A DNA stretch of 37,423 bases from a virus: positions 1-37,423 of the IMG/VR virus record IMGVR_UViG_3300031957_002612, one strand, 5' to 3'. The position numbers and the translations under genes are program-made. Below, piece by piece: positions 34,858 through 37,423 of the stretch. Within the stretch, counting starts at the first letter, position 1; each line of letters opens with the position of its first letter. The notes beneath the pieces are model-generated. The model was given only the letters and a program-made list of their open reading frames with translations. It ran no database searches and was not told the DNA's origin.

Positions 34858-36690
34858 TTACCCCATCTCCATTTCATTATCATGATAAAAGCTAGGTTCA
34901 CTCACATACCCAGCCACAGCACCGGCCAGAGCCATGATGGCTGCCTGGATCCCGTCAATTTTTTTCACATCGTTTGGTTTGGGTTTCACGGGCATCATCC
35001 GCCCACCTGCATCCCGCCTGGCTTTCACGTGGCCTGCCATCCAGTCCAGAACCGGATGCCCCCCATGCACAAGTTTTCCTGTTCTGATGCGTGCCTCAAA
35101 TTCATCACAGGGCTCAGCGTAGCTGGCCATATTCTGCTTGAAATCAATCCGGGGGATCCCCAGTCCGGGAGCCACTTCCTGGCCTTTTACATAGATGCCG
35201 ATTTCCAGTTCCTGAAAAAGTTTATTTGCATACGTGCCATCATAAATGAACTCCTGAATCTGGTAGATTTCAGCCAGATCCCTGATCTTGTCAGCGATGG
35301 CATCATAGTCGATCACATCTCCGGGAGTCAGCATCAGATGCCCTGATTTTTCCCACTCCAGAAACGGGGCTCTATCCTTGTTGGCATAGGCATAATCATG
35401 CGTCATCCAGAAAAACGGCAGCAGCGCATAAACATCATCATTCTCATTTTCATCTGACCAGGGGAAGGCCAGCACGATGGCGCTCATGTCCTGCGTTTTG
35501 GAGAGGTCACCCCCCAGCCAGCACATCTGCCCCTGCAGCTCTGATTCAATGCCCAGCCGGCAGCAGGCGTTCCACTTCACGGAATTGAGCCAGGGGCTGG
35601 CCCCCTTCTGCCAGATGTTCAGCCGGTACATCATGAACTGCAGCAGGTCCGTGATTTTCTGTTTTGATTCGTGGTAGTCATCCAGGAACTCATCCTCAAA
35701 GATGGTGTGCCCCCAGGCAGGGTTTGCCATGCGCCCATATTTAACCGGATCCTTTGCCAGCTGTTCAGCAGTCAGATCCTGCGGGGCTGCATAGGCCATG
35801 AACAGCAGGTTCTGCTGTTCGATCTTCCCGGCTGCCACCTGCTCTCCATGATCAAAACGGCCCTTGCCATAACTGTCTGGATCATCACCGGCTGTGGAAA
35901 CTTCGATGTGCAGGGGCTCACTCCGGCTGATGCCTGCGCGGTTGATGCGGTTGATCAGCACAGCCGGCACCACGTGGGTTTCATCCACCATCACAGATCC
36001 ATTGATGCCCTCAGTTGATCTGTGGTTTTCCCCGCTGAGAATGCTCCAGCTGCTCTCTGATTCTTCGTGCCAGAAATATCCTGTGGCCACGTTGATTTTA
36101 ATTTCAGTAGACAGCACGGGGCTTTTCCGAATCATCCGTTCTGCGTGCTTGTGCCCCAGTGACTTGGCTTGCTTTCCGTCCTTCGCTACGCTGAACAGGT
36201 TCTGCCCCTGCTCCCCATCACCGACGAAAAGATAACAGCCCCACGCTGCCTCCGTGGGTGTCTTCTTATTTTTTTTCGGCACCCAGATCGATGCCTTGCG
36301 GAATCTGCGGATCGGTCGATCATAGCGCTCTGAATATTTGGCCCAGCCGAATAGCCGCATCGTGGCTTCATACTGCCAGTCCACCTCATGGCCTTTTTTC
36401 CGGCACTCGATGTATTGTGCGGCCCGCTCGACAGCCAGGTCTGGATCATACTCATCGGGAATCGAGGGATCATAGCCATCCTCATCCGGTTTATAATTCT
36501 GGCATTCATGACAGCCCATCAGGCGCACCGGCTGCCCCGCGCGTTCCCCTTCATACAGGGTGCAGTTCCGCTCAATCCACCAGACGACATACCCGCCCAT
36601 TTCGACATCGAAATAACAGCCGTTTTCTGCTGCCAGTTCGTCTGATCGATTGAATGTCCAGTCTTTTGTGATCTGATCCCCTTGGATCAT
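34858..36690 (-). CDS. terL: Terminase large subunit
   Basis: 610 aa, ATGA with the TerS stop. The ATPase has a Walker A region WVPKKNKKTPTEA (136-148) and Walker B VMVDETH (233-239), then the motif III-type HIEVSTAGDD. The nuclease has GGDLSKTQDM with D395 and a downstream YDGTYANKLF, plus C-terminal D-G-I-Q-A-A-I-M-A-L-A. The family resembles HK97/phiC31 Terminase_1. The N-terminal 100 residues carry an unusual CHECQ zinc-like pair (C60, C63). The Walker A differs from the common G-K-S/T form in having K-K-T-P. It powers DNA packaging and makes the cuts. Confidence 0.95.
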   Translation of the reverse strand: MIQGDQITKDWTFNRSDELAAENGCYFDVEMGGYVVWWIERNCTLYEGERAGQPVRLMGCHECQNYKPDEDGYDPSIPDEYDPDLAVERAAQYIECRKKGHEVDWQYEATMRLFGWAKYSERYDRPIRRFRKASIWVPKKNKKTPTEAAWGCYLFVGDGEQGQNLFSVAKDGKQAKSLGHKHAERMIRKSPVLSTEIKINVATGYFWHEESESSWSILSGENHRSTEGINGSVMVDETHVVPAVLINRINRAGISRSEPLHIEVSTAGDDPDSYGKGRFDHGEQVAAGKIEQQNLLFMAYAAPQDLTAEQLAKDPVKYGRMANPAWGHTIFEDEFLDDYHESKQKITDLLQFMMYRLNIWQKGASPWLNSVKWNACCRLGIESELQGQMCWLGGDLSKTQDMSAIVLAFPWSDENENDDVYALLPFFWMTHDYAYANKDRAPFLEWEKSGHLMLTPGDVIDYDAIADKIRDLAEIYQIQEFIYDGTYANKLFQELEIGIYVKGQEVAPGLGIPRIDFKQNMASYAEPCDEFEARIRTGKLVHGGHPVLDWMAGHVKARRDAGGRMMPVKPKPNDVKKIDGIQAAIMALAGAVAGYVSEPSFYHDNEMEMG

Positions 36691-37133
36691 CTGACCCCCC
36701 GTTTCCGTTTCGGGATGCCTGTGTTCTTCGGCCTCTCGATGCGCAGGCTGGCACGGTCACTGGGAGAGAGCCCAAAGCGGGCAGCGACCCTGTTAAAATC
36801 ATTCCAGATCATTGATGAAATCCGTTCGTCTTTCATCATGTTTTTATCCAATCGTTTCCGGCTGAGAATCTTCTGATCCCACGCCATGCCCCTGGCATAC
36901 TGCCGGCACATCTGATTGAGCAGTGGGGAATCCAGCACGCTCACCACTCCCAGTTTTGTCAGCTGGGGAACAATCTGTTCCCAGAGTTTTTTTCCCATCT
37001 CTGGCAGATCATCATCGGGGATCGGTTCACCTTCGGCCTGGATTTCATCAGCGGGATCCCCGTGCCGATCGGCACGATGGGTGCCTTCCGCAATGTGCAG
37101 GCCCGTGGGCTTTTTTTTGCGTCCCCTGGCCAC
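36687..37133 (-). CDS. terS: Terminase small subunit, P27 family
   Basis: 148 aa from GTG 37133 (VARGRKKKPTGLHIAEGTHR), where the product then starts like other P27-type small subunits, ARGRKPKPTxLKxxEGxxR; GGGGG lies about eight bases upstream. A TTG at 37157 would add eight residues before that conserved start. The body has PDDDLPEMGKKLWEQIVPQL, FNRVAARFGLSPSDRASLRI and a basic C-terminus. It recognises the packaging site and loads DNA to TerL. Upstream lie about 85 bp without a gene. Confidence 0.88.
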   Translation of the reverse strand: MARGRKKKPTGLHIAEGTHRADRHGDPADEIQAEGEPIPDDDLPEMGKKLWEQIVPQLTKLGVVSVLDSPLLNQMCRQYARGMAWDQKILSRKRLDKNMMKDERISSMIWNDFNRVAARFGLSPSDRASLRIERPKNTGIPKRKRGVR

Positions 37134-37219
37134 CAGAAAAACCCCCAATTTTGACAAAAAAAATACGTGATGTGATGCGTGGTTTCTGAAAGTTGAAACC
37201 TATACAATTTGACCCCCTT

Positions 37220-37423
37220 TTATTGGCCCAGCTCCTCTAGGCCATGCATCAGCTGGGCCAGATCCTTTCCCAGACCGCCCCTGATCAAGTCTGAGAGCTT
37301 GTGGCAGGCTTTCCCACGCTCCAGCTGCAGCTGGCCCATGAATCCATCCAGGCCACGCTGCAGCCCGATGTACGCCTGCCTGATGCGATACTCAGACACC
37401 ACCTCACCGGTTTTCATCCGCAG
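37220..37423 (-). CDS. Hypothetical protein, 3' part of the gene that crosses the join
   Basis: This is the C-terminal part of the 155-aa protein that starts at ATG 355. Residues continue from the window start through QLQLERGKACHKLSDLIRG to a stop at 37220. An internal Met at 37417 could be mistaken for the start, but it is inside the longer frame and lacks the strong ribosome-binding site found at 355. The last 91 bases of this segment duplicate bases 1-91. After the stop come 86 bases without a gene before terminase small subunit. The tail is amphipathic and probably helical. Function unknown. Confidence 0.75.
   Translation of the reverse strand: MRMKTGEVVSEYRIRQAYIGLQRGLDGFMGQLQLERGKACHKLSDLIRGGLGKDLAQLMHGLEELGQ
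37333..37423. repeat. Terminal direct repeat, copy 2
   Basis: Exact second copy of bases 1-91. It should be trimmed before any length, coverage or gene-count statement, because both copies carry the same piece of one coding sequence. Confidence 0.93.

Overview
The window is a complete circular genome of a temperate tailed phage with a long non-contractile tail (siphovirus morphology, HK97-type head), linearised at an arbitrary point. Positions 1-91 and 37333-37423 are identical, and one gene reads in frame across that join, so the unique genome is about 37,332 bp. Nearly every gene lies on the minus strand and is tightly packed, with many ATGA or TGATG stop/start overlaps. The host is not named by the sequence. 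Base composition in the high 50s %GC, a CsrA homologue, a papain-type peptidase in the lysis region and a secreted thioredoxin-like protein recall Planctomycetota and their phages. That is a low-confidence inference.

Reading in the direction of transcription (descending coordinates): (1) Integration and control region, 22370-20519: an attP core that is the 3' part of a tRNA-Asp(GTC) gene (22213-22262), a terminator, repeated TACGAACGT-type motifs, a palindrome over a TTGACA -35 box, and a tyrosine integrase. One plus-strand gene for a small membrane protein (22370-22606) sits on the other side of attP. (2) Early genes, 20405-9314: small proteins, a LexA-type winged-helix protein, a lower-GC block of zinc-ribbon and unknown genes bordered by matching stem-loops, a phage CsrA, a winged-helix replication-type protein, a Dam-type adenine methyltransferase, an HAD-type 5'-nucleotidase, an ASCH protein, an MmcB-like nuclease-fold protein and several zinc-knuckle proteins. 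(3) Putative lysis cassette, 9137-5941: two holin-like membrane proteins, a membrane-anchored PKD-like protein, a papain-family (C1) cysteine peptidase where a muralytic endolysin would be expected, and a secreted thioredoxin-fold protein. (4) Tail fibre and accessory structural genes, 5927-1327. (5) An HNH endonuclease and small genes across the join, 1334-37220. (6) Packaging, head and tail: TerS, TerL, portal, prohead protease, major capsid, connector, neck proteins, tail tube, a tail-assembly chaperone pair joined by a GGGAAAC -1 frameshift site, tape measure and distal tail proteins, ending at 22560.

The parts most worth a second look are the csrA locus, where GGA-type sites lie in a hairpin loop and over the ribosome-binding site of the next gene; the protease-based lysis cassette; the stem-loop-bordered gene block; a tRNA-like RNA element between two T-rich termini; a structural protein made of ten exact 22-residue repeats; a 77-bp 5'-gene duplication in the distal tail genes; and strong GATC enrichment alongside a Dam-like enzyme.
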